Of a DNA stretch of 36,685 nucleotides, positions 24,357 through 33,824 are shown one piece after another (the stretch's first letter is position 1; each line of letters starts with the position of its first letter). A program made the translations under genes and the position numbers. Source of the stretch: DATGMP01 sp035293565 (GTDB taxonomy: Bacteria > Pseudomonadota > Alphaproteobacteria > BOG-932 > Roseiterribacteraceae); assembly GCA_035293565.1 (NCBI GenBank), contig DATGMP010000151.1, forward strand, positions 1 to 36,685. The letters are read 5' to 3'. Below the pieces are notes generated by a model. It was not told the DNA's origin. It saw only the letters and a list, made by a program, of their open reading frames with translations, and did not search any database.

Positions 24357-25774
24357 GCGCGCTCTGGACCGCCGAGGAAGCGGCCCGGGCCACCGGCGCC
24401 GTGCTCGCGGCCGGCGCCGACTGGTCGGCGGACGGCGTATCGATCGACACGCGCGCGATCCGGCGGCGCGATTTGTTCGTGGCTCTCAAGGGGCCGCGCT
24501 TCGACGGGCATGATTTTGTCGCCGGCGCGCTGTCGGATGGCGCGGCCGCCGCCATGGTCGATCGTCCTCTGCCCGCCGTCGATCCGGCGCGGCTGCTCGC
24601 GGTCAAAGATACGCAGGAGGGGCTCGAGGCGCTTGCCGCGGCGGCGCGGGCGCGCAGCGAGGCGCGGATCGCCGCGGTCACCGGCTCGGTCGGCAAGACG
24701 GGCACCAAGGAGGCGCTGGCCAAGGTGCTGGGGGAGCAGGGCGCAACGCATGCGAGCGTCGGCAATCTGAACAACCATATCGGCACGCCGCTGTCGCTGG
24801 CGCGGATGCCGGCGGCGTCGCGTTTCGCGGTTTTCGAGCTCGGCATGAATCATGCCGGCGAGATCGCGCCGCTCTCGCGTATGGTAAGGCCGCATGCGGC
24901 GATCATTACGACGGTCGAAGCCGTCCATCTCGAATATTTCACCGGGATCGAGGGCATCGCCGACGCCAAGGCGGAGATCTTCGACGGCATGAATGCGGAC
25001 GGCGCCGCGATTCTCAATCGCGACAATCCGCTTTTCGATCGCCTTTCTCGTCACGCCCGCGCGCGCGGCTTGGGTCGCGTGTGGAGCTTCGGGGACCGAG
25101 GTGAGGAGGCGAGACTCGTCTCGGCATCGCTGACGGCGGAAGGCTCCGCGGTCGAGGCGCTCATTCTCGGGCGCAAGATCGATTTCCGCCTGCCGCTCCC
25201 CGGACGTCATCACGTGCAGAATGCGCTCGCGGTCCTTCTGGCCGCGGTCGCGCTCGAGGCCGATCTCGACGCCGCCGCCCGGTCGCTCGCGACCCTCTCG
25301 CCGGTGAAAGGGCGCGGCACGGTCCACGAGGTCGCGATTCCAGGCGGCGTGTTCCGCCTGATCGACGAAAGCTACAATGCCAGCCCCGCGGCGGTCCGCG
25401 CGGCGCTTGGCGTGCTCGGCATGATGCCCGCCTTGTCCGGCGGTCGTCGGATTCTGGTTTTGGGCGACATGCTCGAGCTTGGACCGGAAGGTCCGGCCGC
25501 GCATGCGGATCTGGCCGAAGCCGCGCTCGATGCGCGCGTCGGGCTCGTGTTCACCGCCGGGCCTCTGTCGCGTCATCTCCACGATGCGTTGCCCGCGTCC
25601 GCGCGCGGTGCTCACGCCGCCGATGCGACAATGCTGGCTCCGATGGTCGCGAGCGCGATCGGGCCGAATGATCTGGTGCTGGTCAAAGGCTCCGCCGGAT
25701 CCCGGATGGGAGCCGTGGTGCAGGCGCTGCGCGACCTCGGATCACCGGATCGGGAGGCGCGCCATGCTGTATGA
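24353..25774 (+). CDS. murF: UDP-MurNAc-tripeptide:D-Ala-D-Ala ligase MurF (473 aa)
   Basis: Adds D-Ala-D-Ala to UDP-MurNAc-tripeptide, completing the pentapeptide. N-terminal domain with VSIDTRAIRRRDLFVALKGPRFDGHDF (given in the family as the substrate-binding opening), the ATP loop TGSVGKTGTKE (110-120; family form is usually GSxGKT), ELGMNHAGEIAPLSR, and the C-terminal domain with DESYNASPAAVRAAL and LGDMLELG. All are standard MurF blocks. ATGA overlap with murE, and its last 11 bases overlap mraY. Confidence 0.97.
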   Translation: MSALWTAEEAARATGAVLAAGADWSADGVSIDTRAIRRRDLFVALKGPRFDGHDFVAGALSDGAAAAMVDRPLPAVDPARLLAVKDTQEGLEALAAAARARSEARIAAVTGSVGKTGTKEALAKVLGEQGATHASVGNLNNHIGTPLSLARMPAASRFAVFELGMNHAGEIAPLSRMVRPHAAIITTVEAVHLEYFTGIEGIADAKAEIFDGMNADGAAILNRDNPLFDRLSRHARARGLGRVWSFGDRGEEARLVSASLTAEGSAVEALILGRKIDFRLPLPGRHHVQNALAVLLAAVALEADLDAAARSLATLSPVKGRGTVHEVAIPGGVFRLIDESYNASPAAVRAALGVLGMMPALSGGRRILVLGDMLELGPEGPAAHADLAEAALDARVGLVFTAGPLSRHLHDALPASARGAHAADATMLAPMVASAIGPNDLVLVKGSAGSRMGAVVQALRDLGSPDREARHAV

Positions 25775-26849
25775 TTTGGTTGCGCCTTACGCCGACAAAT
25801 TCCTGGTCGCGAATCTCTTCCGCTATCAGACGTTCCGCACCGGCGGCGCCGTGATCACGGCGCTCTTGGTCTGCTTCGTCCTCGGTCCCAAGATCATCCG
25901 CTGGCTGAAGTCGAAGCAGGGCGCGGGCCAGCCGATCCGCGCCGACGGGCCGGAGACTCATCTGAAGAAGCAAGGCACGCCGACCATGGGCGGCGTGATG
26001 ATCCTTCTCGCGGTCGTTGCATCGACGCTGCTCTGGGTCGACCTGCGCAACGCCTATACCTGGACCGTGCTGTTCGTCACGGTCGGCTACGGCGCCGTCG
26101 GATTCGGCGACGATTATCTGAAGCTGACCAAGCGGAACTCCAAGGGATTGCCGGGCAAGCTGAAGCTCATCTGGCAGATCGCGATCGCGATCGCGGCCGC
26201 GATCTGGATCGCTTATGTAACCCGGCAGCCGCTTTCGACGGAACTCGCCTTCCCATTTTTCAAAGACGCGCTGATCAATCTCGGCTGGTTCTTCCCCGTC
26301 TTCGCGGTGCTCGTGATCGTCGGGACCTCCAATGCGGTCAATCTGACCGACGGGCTGGATGGGCTCGCCATCGTGCCGGTGATGATCGCCACCGCCTGCT
26401 TCGGGCTCATCGCCTATCTGGTCGGGAATCTCGTCTTCGCGAACTACCTCCAGCTGCTGCATGTGACCGGTACCGGCGAACTCGCGGTCTTCTGCGGCGC
26501 GTTGGTGGGCGCGAGCCTGGGATTCCTCTGGTTCAATGCGCCGCCCGCGATGGTCTTCATGGGTGATACCGGCTCGCTCTCGATGGGTGGAGCGCTCGGC
26601 ACGATCGCGGTCATCACCAAGCATGAGATCGTGCTCGCCATCATCGGCGGGCTGTTCGTGCTCGAGACGGCGTCCGTCATCGTCCAGGTCGTCTCCTACA
26701 AGGCCACCGGGCGCCGCGTGTTCCGCATGGCGCCGATCCATCATCATTTCGAAAAGATGGGCTGGTCGGAGCCGACCGTGGTCATCCGCTTCTGGATCAT
26801 CGCCGCCATCCTGGCGCTGGTCGGCCTTTCGAGTCTGAAGCTCAGATGA
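25764..26849 (+). CDS. mraY: Phospho-MurNAc-pentapeptide transferase MraY (361 aa)
   Basis: Integral inner membrane enzyme that joins phospho-MurNAc-pentapeptide to undecaprenyl phosphate, forming lipid I. About ten transmembrane helices. Catalytic and signature motifs: KKQGTPTMGG, the aspartate pair GFGDDYLKLTKRNSKGL, NLTDGLDGLA, FMGDTGSLSMGG, and MAPIHHHFEKMGWSE with the HHH cluster. The start is ATG 25764 (MLYDLVAP), the family-typical opening, 11 bases inside murF. An open frame further upstream within murF is not part of the gene. Confidence 0.98.
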   Translation: MLYDLVAPYADKFLVANLFRYQTFRTGGAVITALLVCFVLGPKIIRWLKSKQGAGQPIRADGPETHLKKQGTPTMGGVMILLAVVASTLLWVDLRNAYTWTVLFVTVGYGAVGFGDDYLKLTKRNSKGLPGKLKLIWQIAIAIAAAIWIAYVTRQPLSTELAFPFFKDALINLGWFFPVFAVLVIVGTSNAVNLTDGLDGLAIVPVMIATACFGLIAYLVGNLVFANYLQLLHVTGTGELAVFCGALVGASLGFLWFNAPPAMVFMGDTGSLSMGGALGTIAVITKHEIVLAIIGGLFVLETASVIVQVVSYKATGRRVFRMAPIHHHFEKMGWSEPTVVIRFWIIAAILALVGLSSLKLR

Positions 26850-28237
26850 GCGCCGGGCTCGACTTCTCCTTTCTGCGCGGCGCGCCGGTCGCCGTGCTCG
26901 GCCTCGGCAAGTCGGGGCTGGCGACGGCGCGCGCGCTGATGGCGAGCGGCGTCGCGGTGCGCGCCTGGGACGATTCGCCTGTTTCGCGCCGCGCCGCGGA
27001 TGCGGAGCACATCACGCTGGCCGATCTCGGTTCCGCCAATCTCGGCGGCATGCAGATGCTGGTGCTATCGCCCGGCATCCCGCACACCTTTCCGGAGCCG
27101 CACCCGGTGGCCGCGCGCGCCAAGGCCGCCAAGCGTCCAATCATCGGCGACATCGAGCTGCTCTACCGCGCCCAGCCGAAATCCCGCTATGTCGGCGTCA
27201 CCGGCACCAACGGCAAATCGACCACTACGGCGCTCATCGGCCATGTGCTGAGCGATGCCGGACTCAAAATCGCGGTCGGCGGCAATCTGGGCACGCCGGC
27301 GCTCACCTTTCCGCCACTCGGCCCCGACGGGGTCTACGTGCTCGAAATGTCGAGCTACCAGCTCGAGCTGATCGACACGCTCGCCTTCGACGTGGCGATC
27401 CTTCTCAACATCACGCCCGATCATCTCGATCGCCATGGCGGGATGGATGGCTATATCGCGGCCAAGGAGCGGATCTTCGCGCGCCAGTCGCCCAAGCAGG
27501 CGGCGGTGATCTGCATCGACAGCGCGCCTTGCCGCGGCATCGTGCAAAGGCTGATGCAGAAGGCGGGCGGCGGCCGGCTGGTCCCGATCTCGGTCGAGCA
27601 CGCGGCCAAGGGCGGCGTCTATGTGCGGAATGGAAAGCTGATCGACGACCTCGATCGCGCCGCAAAAGCCGAGCTCGACCTGACTTCGCTTGCGCGACTT
27701 CCCGGCGCGCATAATTGGCAGAATGCGCTCGCTGCCTATGCGGCGGCGCGGATGCTGGGACTGCCGGCGGCCAAAATCGCGAAGGCGATCGCCAGCTTCC
27801 TCGGCCTTGCGCATCGCCAGCAGCTGATCGCCACGATCGGCAAGGTCCGGTACGTCAATGACAGCAAGGCAACCAATGTCGACGCCGCGACCAAGGCCCT
27901 CGGCTGCTATGACCGCATCTATTGGATCGCCGGCGGACGGGCGAAAGAGGGCGGCTTCGATGACCTCGCGCCCTTCATGCCGCGCGTCGCGCAGGCCTTC
28001 CTGATCGGCGAGGCGGCCCCTGCGCTCGAAAGCTGGCTCAAGGGCAAGGCGCCATCGACGGTCGTCGGCACGATGGATCGCGCGGTTTCCGCCGCGCATG
28101 CCGCCGCGCAGGCCGATCCGAGGGGCGGGGTCGTGCTGCTGTCGCCGGCCTGCGCCTCCTTCGACCAATATCCGAATTTCGAGGTTCGCGGTCGCGACTT
28201 CGCCGATCAGGTCGCGAAGTTGGGAGGCCGGTCATGA
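26846..28237 (+). CDS. murD: UDP-MurNAc-L-alanine:D-glutamate ligase MurD (463 aa)
   Basis: Adds D-Glu to UDP-MurNAc-L-Ala in the cytoplasm. N-terminal UDP-binding Rossmann domain (VAVLGLGKSGLATARAL, then LSPGIP), central ATPase domain with P-loop TGTNGKSTTTAL (119-130), NLGTPAL, EMSSYQLE, NITPDHLDRHGGM, and a C-terminal domain with VNDSKATNVDAATKAL and LLSPACASFDQYPNFE. All catalytic blocks are intact and length is normal. ATGA overlaps with mraY and ftsW on either side. Confidence 0.98.
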   Translation: MSAGLDFSFLRGAPVAVLGLGKSGLATARALMASGVAVRAWDDSPVSRRAADAEHITLADLGSANLGGMQMLVLSPGIPHTFPEPHPVAARAKAAKRPIIGDIELLYRAQPKSRYVGVTGTNGKSTTTALIGHVLSDAGLKIAVGGNLGTPALTFPPLGPDGVYVLEMSSYQLELIDTLAFDVAILLNITPDHLDRHGGMDGYIAAKERIFARQSPKQAAVICIDSAPCRGIVQRLMQKAGGGRLVPISVEHAAKGGVYVRNGKLIDDLDRAAKAELDLTSLARLPGAHNWQNALAAYAAARMLGLPAAKIAKAIASFLGLAHRQQLIATIGKVRYVNDSKATNVDAATKALGCYDRIYWIAGGRAKEGGFDDLAPFMPRVAQAFLIGEAAPALESWLKGKAPSTVVGTMDRAVSAAHAAAQADPRGGVVLLSPACASFDQYPNFEVRGRDFADQVAKLGGRS

Positions 28238-29370
28238 GCTCGGTCTTCGCGCGCACCGACCAATCGGTCGTCGGACGCTGGTGGTGGACGGTCGATCGTT
28301 GGACCTTGGTCGCCATCGGCATCCTGATCGGCTTCGGCGCTCTGCTCGTGACGGCGGCGAGTCCCTCGGTCGCCGAGCGCATCCATCTGCCGACCTTCTA
28401 TTTCGTCGAGCATCAGGCCGCGCTGCTCGTGCCGACGCTGATCGTGATGATCGCCGTGTCGCTGCTGAGCCCGCGCGGTGTGCGCTTGCTCGCTCTCGCC
28501 ATCTTCATTCCGTTCTTCGTGCTGACCGCGCTGACGCTCGTCGCCGGCACGGAGATCAAGGGCGCGACCCGATGGGTGTCGTTGGGCCCGCTGTCGCTGC
28601 AGCCTTCGGAGTTCTTGAAACCCGCCTTCGCCATCGTCAGCGCCTGGCTCTTCGCGCGCCAGCATGCGGCGCGCGCGGCGGGCGGGTTTTTCCCGGGCTA
28701 TCCGCTGGCGGTTCTGCTCTACCTCTCGGTCGTCGGCGTGCTGATGCTGCAGCCCGATTTCGGCATGACGTTCGTGATCACCGCGATCTGGTTCGCCGAA
28801 TTCTTCTTGGCCGGTCTGCCGATTCTGTTCGTGCTGGCGTTGGCCGTGATGGCCGTAGGCGGGCTGGTCGGCGCTTATTTCGTCTTCCCGCACATCGCGA
28901 GCCGCATCGATCGATTCCTCGATCCATCCGCCGGCGACACCTACCAGGTGGACCGCTCGCTCGACGCCTTCATCCATGGCGGGCTCACCGGCACCGGGCC
29001 GGGACAAGGAACGGTGAAGCTGTCGCTGCCCGACGCGCATGCCGATTTCATCTTCGCCGTTGCCGGCGAGGAGCTGGGCCTGGCGGCGACGCTCGCCATC
29101 GTCGCGCTCTTCGGATTCATCGTGCTGCGGGGCTTCGCCCGCGCGCTCAAGGATCTCGATCTCTTCGTCGTGCTCGCGGTCGGGGGTCTCCTCACGCAGT
29201 TCGGGCTGCAGGCGCTGATCCATATGGGCTCATCGCTGCATCTGCTCCCCGCCAAGGGAATGACGCTGCCCTTCATCTCCTATGGCGGCTCGTCCCTGTT
29301 GGCGCTCGGGCTCGGCACCGGCATGGCGCTCGCGCTCACCCGAACCAGACTGCCAGGGAGCGAACGATGA
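28234..29370 (+). CDS. ftsW: Peptidoglycan glycosyltransferase FtsW (SEDS family, 378 aa)
   Basis: Inner membrane SEDS protein that polymerises lipid II at the septum, partner of FtsI. About ten transmembrane helices after a short cytoplasmic N-terminus. Typical blocks: KGATRWVSLGPLSLQPSEF, the catalytic-aspartate region around LQPDFGMT, the extracellular loop with YQVDRSLDAFIHGGLTGTGPG, and the PAKGMTLPFISYGGSSLLALG C-terminal signature. ATGA overlaps with murD and murG. A longer open frame on plus spanning this gene is only a continuation of the murG frame. Confidence 0.97.
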   Translation: MSSVFARTDQSVVGRWWWTVDRWTLVAIGILIGFGALLVTAASPSVAERIHLPTFYFVEHQAALLVPTLIVMIAVSLLSPRGVRLLALAIFIPFFVLTALTLVAGTEIKGATRWVSLGPLSLQPSEFLKPAFAIVSAWLFARQHAARAAGGFFPGYPLAVLLYLSVVGVLMLQPDFGMTFVITAIWFAEFFLAGLPILFVLALAVMAVGGLVGAYFVFPHIASRIDRFLDPSAGDTYQVDRSLDAFIHGGLTGTGPGQGTVKLSLPDAHADFIFAVAGEELGLAATLAIVALFGFIVLRGFARALKDLDLFVVLAVGGLLTQFGLQALIHMGSSLHLLPAKGMTLPFISYGGSSLLALGLGTGMALALTRTRLPGSER

Positions 29371-30527
29371 AGCAGGCTCCGCCGCCGGCGCTGGTCATCC
29401 TTGCCGCGGGCGGTACCGGCGGGCACATGTTCCCGGCCGAAGCGCTCGCGCGGACGCTCCAGGCGCGCGGCTTGCGCGTCGCCCTCGTCACCGATACACG
29501 CGGCGGCGCTTTCGGCGATTCGCTTCCCGATGTCGAGGTCCATCGCATCCATGCCGGCAGGCTCGGCCGCGACCTGATGGTCCGAGTCCGCGCGGTCTTC
29601 GACATGGGATTGGGATTTTTCGAAGCGCGGACTCTACTCGGCGAGTTACGGCCGGCGGCCGTGGTGGGGTTCGGCGGCTATCCTTCGATTCCGACCGTGA
29701 TCGCGGCGACGATGCGCAAGATCCCGGTCGTGCTGCACGAGCAGAACGCGCTGCTCGGCCGCGCCAATCGCAGGCTCGCGAGCCGCGCGCGCGTCATCGC
29801 CACCTCCTTCGCGCATGTGGCGCGCTTGCCGGCGAGCACCGCTGCGGCGACGACCGGAAATCCCGTGCGCCCGGGGATCCTCGCGGTACGCGAGCGGGCA
29901 TACGCGAAGCCCGAGCCGGATGGGCCGCTGTCGATCTTCGTGATGGGCGGCAGCCAAGGCGCGCATGTCTTCGCCGAAGTGGTTCCTGCCGCGATGGCGC
30001 GACTGCCGGCCTCGCTGAAGAAGCGTATCCGCATCGTCCAGCAATGTCGGCCGGAGGATCTCGACGAAACGCGCGCCGCATTCTCCCAGGGGGGCGTGCA
30101 AGCCGAGCTGTCGAGCTTTTTCACCGACGTGCCGGACCGGCTGGCCGCCTGCCACCTGGTGATCTCGCGCTCGGGCGCGTCGACGGTGGCGGAGCTCGGG
30201 GTCGCCGGACGGCCCGCGATTCTCGTGCCGTACCCCTTCGCGACGGATGACCACCAGGCTGCGAATGCCGAATCCTGCGCGGAGGGCGGCGGCGCATGGG
30301 TCATCGGACAGCGCGCCTTTACGCCCGCGACGCTCGCCGATCGCATCGAGACGCTCATGACGATGCCCGACGAGCTCGCCCGCGCCGCCGCTGCCGCGCG
30401 CGCCTCCGGCCTTCCCGATGCGGCGAGCCGTCTCGCGGACCTCGTCATCGCGCAGATCGGAAATCGGGAGGGCGGCATGGGCCCTTTTGATTCGCCGCAG
30501 CGCCGCGACATGGAGGCGGCAGCATGA
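29367..30527 (+). CDS. murG: UDP-GlcNAc:lipid I N-acetylglucosamine transferase MurG (386 aa)
   Basis: Peripheral inner membrane GT-B glycosyltransferase that converts lipid I to lipid II. N-terminal signature AAGGTGGHMFPAEALA, then GFGGYPSIPTVIAA and LHEQNALLGRANR (acceptor side). In the C-terminal donor domain: FVMGGSQGAHVFAEVVP, ISRSGASTVAELGVAGRPAIL and PYPFATDDHQAANAE, the UDP-GlcNAc pocket. The start is ATG 29367 overlapping the ftsW stop by ATGA. The frame continues upstream through ftsW and murD by chance; no homology supports using it. It overlaps murC by ATGA. Confidence 0.97.
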   Translation: MKQAPPPALVILAAGGTGGHMFPAEALARTLQARGLRVALVTDTRGGAFGDSLPDVEVHRIHAGRLGRDLMVRVRAVFDMGLGFFEARTLLGELRPAAVVGFGGYPSIPTVIAATMRKIPVVLHEQNALLGRANRRLASRARVIATSFAHVARLPASTAAATTGNPVRPGILAVRERAYAKPEPDGPLSIFVMGGSQGAHVFAEVVPAAMARLPASLKKRIRIVQQCRPEDLDETRAAFSQGGVQAELSSFFTDVPDRLAACHLVISRSGASTVAELGVAGRPAILVPYPFATDDHQAANAESCAEGGGAWVIGQRAFTPATLADRIETLMTMPDELARAAAAARASGLPDAASRLADLVIAQIGNREGGMGPFDSPQRRDMEAAA

Positions 30528-31963
30528 GAGCGCTGCCCCTGTCCATCGGCACGATCCATTTCGTCGGTATCGGCGGCATCGGCATGAGCGGCATCGCCGA
30601 GGTGCTGCACAATCTCGGCTATTCGGTCCAGGGGTCGGACATCGCCGACAATCCCAATGTCCGCCGTCTGCGCGGTCTCGGCGTTCAAGTCGCGGTCGGC
30701 CATGCCGCCCAGAATTTGGGCGACGCCGCCGTGATCGTCGTCTCCTCGGCGATCAAGCCGGACAATCCCGAGCTCACGGCGGCGCGCGCGGCGCTATTGC
30801 CGGTCGTGCGCCGCGCCGAGATGCTGGGCGAGCTGATGCGGTTGCGCTGGTCGATCGCGGTCGCGGGCACCCACGGCAAGACGACGACGACGTCGCTGGT
30901 CGCGGCGGTGTTGGAAGGTGCGGGTTACGATCCGACCGTCATCAATGGCGGCATCATCAATGCTTACGGCACCAACACGCGGCTCGGCGCCGGCGATTGG
31001 ATGGTGGTCGAGGCGGACGAAAGCGACGGCACCTTCGTCAAGCTGCCGGCGACGATCGGAATCGTCACCAATATCGATCCCGAGCATCTCGATCATTTCG
31101 GCACCTTCGACGGTGTGAAGGCGGCGTTCGACGGCTTCGTCCAGAACATTCCCTTCTACGGCTTCGCCGCGCTCTGCATCGATCATCCCGAAGTGCAGGC
31201 GATGATCCCGCGCGTCTCGGACCGGCGAATCGTCACCTACGGTTTCTCGCCGCAAGCCGACATTCGAGCGGTCGACGTCGAGACCGGTCCCGACGGGTCG
31301 AGCTTCGATGTCGAGGTCTCGGCGCGCATCGGCGAGCCGCGCACGATCCGGCGCATCCGCCTGTCGATGCTCGGGCGCCACAATGTCCAGAACGCCTGCG
31401 CCGCCATCGCCGTCGCCAACGAGATGCGCATCGACGATGACGCGATTCGCGGGGCGCTCGCGCGCTTCGCGGGCGTGAAGCGCCGCTTCACCAAGACGGG
31501 CGTCGCGAACGGCGTCACCGTCATCGACGATTACGGCCATCATCCGGTGGAGATCGCGGCGGTGCTGCGCGCGGCGCGGCTCGCCATCTCCGGCCGGCCG
31601 GGCGCCAAGGTGATCGCCGTGGTGCAGCCGCATCGTTATTCGCGGCTCGCCAGCCTGTTCGAGGATTTCTGCACCTGCTTCAACGATGCCGACATGGTCG
31701 TCGTGGCCGATGTCTATGCCGCGGGCGAGGCGCCGATCTCCGGCATCGATCGCGACGCCCTCGCGGCCGGCTTGCAGTCGCACGGACATCGCAGCGTGGT
31801 AGCGCTCCCCGAGCCCGCGGCGCTCGCCGGCATCGTATCGGGCGTCGCGACGGCGGGCGATTTCGTCGTCTGCCTCGGCGCCGGCAACATCACCAATTGG
31901 GCGGCCCAGCTGCCGGGCGAGCTCGAAGCCCTACAGCCGAAGCGCGCGGAGGCCGGACAATGA
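30524..31963 (+). CDS. murC: UDP-MurNAc:L-alanine ligase MurC (479 aa)
   Basis: First amino acid addition in stem peptide synthesis. N-terminal UDP-binding domain with IHFVGIGGIGMSGIAEVL, SSAIKPDNPEL, central ATPase domain with P-loop GTHGKTTTTSL (about 115-125), VEADESDGTFVKLPATIGIVTNIDPEHLDHFG in parts, GRHNVQNACAAIAVA, and a C-terminal domain with VIDDYGHHPVEIAAVLRAAR and VVQPHRYSRLASLFEDF. Every expected block is present. ATGA overlaps with murG and murB. Confidence 0.98.
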   Translation: MRALPLSIGTIHFVGIGGIGMSGIAEVLHNLGYSVQGSDIADNPNVRRLRGLGVQVAVGHAAQNLGDAAVIVVSSAIKPDNPELTAARAALLPVVRRAEMLGELMRLRWSIAVAGTHGKTTTTSLVAAVLEGAGYDPTVINGGIINAYGTNTRLGAGDWMVVEADESDGTFVKLPATIGIVTNIDPEHLDHFGTFDGVKAAFDGFVQNIPFYGFAALCIDHPEVQAMIPRVSDRRIVTYGFSPQADIRAVDVETGPDGSSFDVEVSARIGEPRTIRRIRLSMLGRHNVQNACAAIAVANEMRIDDDAIRGALARFAGVKRRFTKTGVANGVTVIDDYGHHPVEIAAVLRAARLAISGRPGAKVIAVVQPHRYSRLASLFEDFCTCFNDADMVVVADVYAAGEAPISGIDRDALAAGLQSHGHRSVVALPEPAALAGIVSGVATAGDFVVCLGAGNITNWAAQLPGELEALQPKRAEAGQ

Positions 31964-32880
31964 TGGCCGCCGAGCGCATCCCGCGCCAGCTCCTCGATCG
32001 CCTGCCGCGGGCGCGCGGCCGGCTGAGGACCGAAGCCGCGCTCGCGCCGCAGGCCTGGTTCCGCGTCGGCGGCCCGGCCGAGATTCTGTTCCGTCCAGCC
32101 GATCCGGACGATCTCGCCGGATTCCTCGCGGCCTGCCCGGCCGATATTCCGGTGACCGCGATCGGCGTCGCGTCGAATTTGCTGATCCGCGACGGCGGGA
32201 TACCGGGCGTGGTGGTGCGGCTGGGCGGCGAATTCGCGCGGACGCGCATCGACGGCGCGAATGTGATCGCCGGCGCCGGCGCGCTCGATGTCACGGTCGC
32301 GCACGAAGCGCAGGCGGCGGGTCTCGGCGGGCTCGAGTTCCTCTCCGGCATTCCCGGCACGATCGGCGGCGCGGTCAAGATGAATGCGGGCGCCTATGGG
32401 CGGGAGATCGTCGACGTCGTCGAACGCGCGACGATCGTGACGCGCGACGGGCGTGTCGCGACTCTGGATCGCGACGCGCTGGGGCTCGTCTATCGCGGCA
32501 GCGCTCTGCCGGACGGCGCCATCGTCATCGATGCGACGTTGCGCGCGAAGCGCGAGGATGCGGACGAGATCGCGCGGCGCATGGAGGAGATCGGCGAGCG
32601 CCGCGCGGCGAGCCAGCCGGTGCGCGCCCGCACGGGCGGGTCGACTTTCGCGAACCCGCCCGGCGTCAAGGCGTGGGAGCTGATCGACAAGGCCGGCTGC
32701 CGCGGGCTCACGATGGGCGGCGCGCAGGTCTCCGAGCAGCACTGCAATTTCCTGATCAATACCGGCTCGGCGAGCGCCGCCGATCTGGAGGCGCTGGGCG
32801 AAGAAGTTCGTCGCCGTGTGCGCGAGTCGTCGGGTATCGATCTCCAATGGGAGATCAAGCGAATCGGGATGCCCCAATGA
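31960..32880 (+). CDS. murB: UDP-N-acetylenolpyruvoylglucosamine reductase MurB, type I (306 aa)
   Basis: FAD- and NADPH-dependent reduction of enolpyruvyl-UDP-GlcNAc to UDP-MurNAc. The FAD-binding domain shows WFRVGGPAEILFRPAD, GVASNLLIRDGGIPGVVVRLGG, GLGGLEFLSGIPGTIGGAVKMNAGAYG in parts. The C-terminal substrate domain shows YRGSALP, then RTGGSTFANPPG with the catalytic serine (Ser228), and KAGCRGLTMGGAQVSEQHCNFLIN. The Tyr loop and order match type I MurB. ATG 31960 overlaps the murC stop (a second ATG follows at once); the gene overlaps ddl by ATGA. Confidence 0.97.
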   Translation: MMAAERIPRQLLDRLPRARGRLRTEAALAPQAWFRVGGPAEILFRPADPDDLAGFLAACPADIPVTAIGVASNLLIRDGGIPGVVVRLGGEFARTRIDGANVIAGAGALDVTVAHEAQAAGLGGLEFLSGIPGTIGGAVKMNAGAYGREIVDVVERATIVTRDGRVATLDRDALGLVYRGSALPDGAIVIDATLRAKREDADEIARRMEEIGERRAASQPVRARTGGSTFANPPGVKAWELIDKAGCRGLTMGGAQVSEQHCNFLINTGSASAADLEALGEEVRRRVRESSGIDLQWEIKRIGMPQ

Positions 32881-33824
32881 GCGGGACGACGAAGCGCGCC
32901 TCGGACAAGCGCGTGACCGTGCTGATGGGCGGCTGGTCGGCCGAGCGCGACGTGTCGCTGGTGAGCGGCAGCGGCGTCGCGTCGGCGCTGGCCGATCGCG
33001 GGTACGATGTGACGACCTTCGATCCGCCGCGCGACCTCGTCGCGATCGCGGCGGCTTTGAAGCCGTCGTCGGGCGTGATCTTCAACGCGCTCCACGGCAC
33101 CGGCGGAGAAGACGGCACGATCCAGGCGATCCTCGATCTGTTGGGTCTGCCCTACACCCATTCGGGATTGCTCGCGTCGGCGGTCGCCATGAACAAGCCG
33201 CTCGCCAAGCGCGTGGCCGCAAGCGTCGGCGTGCCGAGTCCCGAGGGGATCGTCGTCACGCGCAGGCAGCTGGGCGAGGACCATCCGATGCCGCCGCCCT
33301 ATGTCGTGAAGCCGATCGCGGAAGGGTCCAGCGTCGGCATCCGCATCGTCCGCGAAGGCGCGAACCTGCAGGAGGACGGCGCGCCCGACGAGGCGGTCCT
33401 GGTCGAACCTTTCGTGCGCGGGCGCGAGCTCACGGTGGGGGTGATGAGCAGGCCCGGCGAGACGCCGCGCGCGCTGGGCGTCACCGAGATCGCCTATTCG
33501 ACCGAGATGTTCGACTACACCGCCAAATATTCGGCGGGCCATGCCACGCACACGCTGCCGGCCGAGATTCCGCCGCCGGTCTATGACGCGGCGATGCGCT
33601 ATGCCGAGCTCGCGCATGGGACGATCGGCTGCGAGGGCGTGACGCGCAGCGATTTCCGTTGGGACGACAGTCGGCCCGGAACCGAGGGGCTGTTCTTCCT
33701 CGAGATCAACACGCAGCCGGGCATGACGCCGATCTCGCTAGTGCCCGAGCAGGCGCGGCTGGTCGGCATGTCCTACGGCGATCTGGTCGAATGGATCGTG
33801 GAGGCGGGCTCATGCCGTCGATGA
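32877..33824 (+). CDS. ddl: D-alanine--D-alanine ligase (315 aa)
   Basis: ATP-dependent synthesis of D-Ala-D-Ala, the MurF substrate. ATP-grasp architecture: N-terminal VLMGGWSAERDVSLVSGSGV, FNALHGTGGEDGTIQAILDLLGLPYTHSG in parts, the ATP-binding VVKPIAEGSSVGIRI loop, the omega-loop region YTAKYSAGHATHTLPA with the conserved tyrosine and lysine, and the C-terminal metal site LEINTQPGMTP. The YxxKY form of the omega loop fits D-Ala rather than D-lactate specificity. ATGA overlap with murB and a short overlap with ftsQ. Confidence 0.97.
   Translation: MSGTTKRASDKRVTVLMGGWSAERDVSLVSGSGVASALADRGYDVTTFDPPRDLVAIAAALKPSSGVIFNALHGTGGEDGTIQAILDLLGLPYTHSGLLASAVAMNKPLAKRVAASVGVPSPEGIVVTRRQLGEDHPMPPPYVVKPIAEGSSVGIRIVREGANLQEDGAPDEAVLVEPFVRGRELTVGVMSRPGETPRALGVTEIAYSTEMFDYTAKYSAGHATHTLPAEIPPPVYDAAMRYAELAHGTIGCEGVTRSDFRWDDSRPGTEGLFFLEINTQPGMTPISLVPEQARLVGMSYGDLVEWIVEAGSCRR

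Noticed and set aside
28098..30527. 809-codon frame on plus spanning the murD end, ftsW and murG
   Set aside because: Looks like a giant fusion, but only the last 386 codons are MurG; the rest is Arg-rich out-of-frame reading of ftsW.
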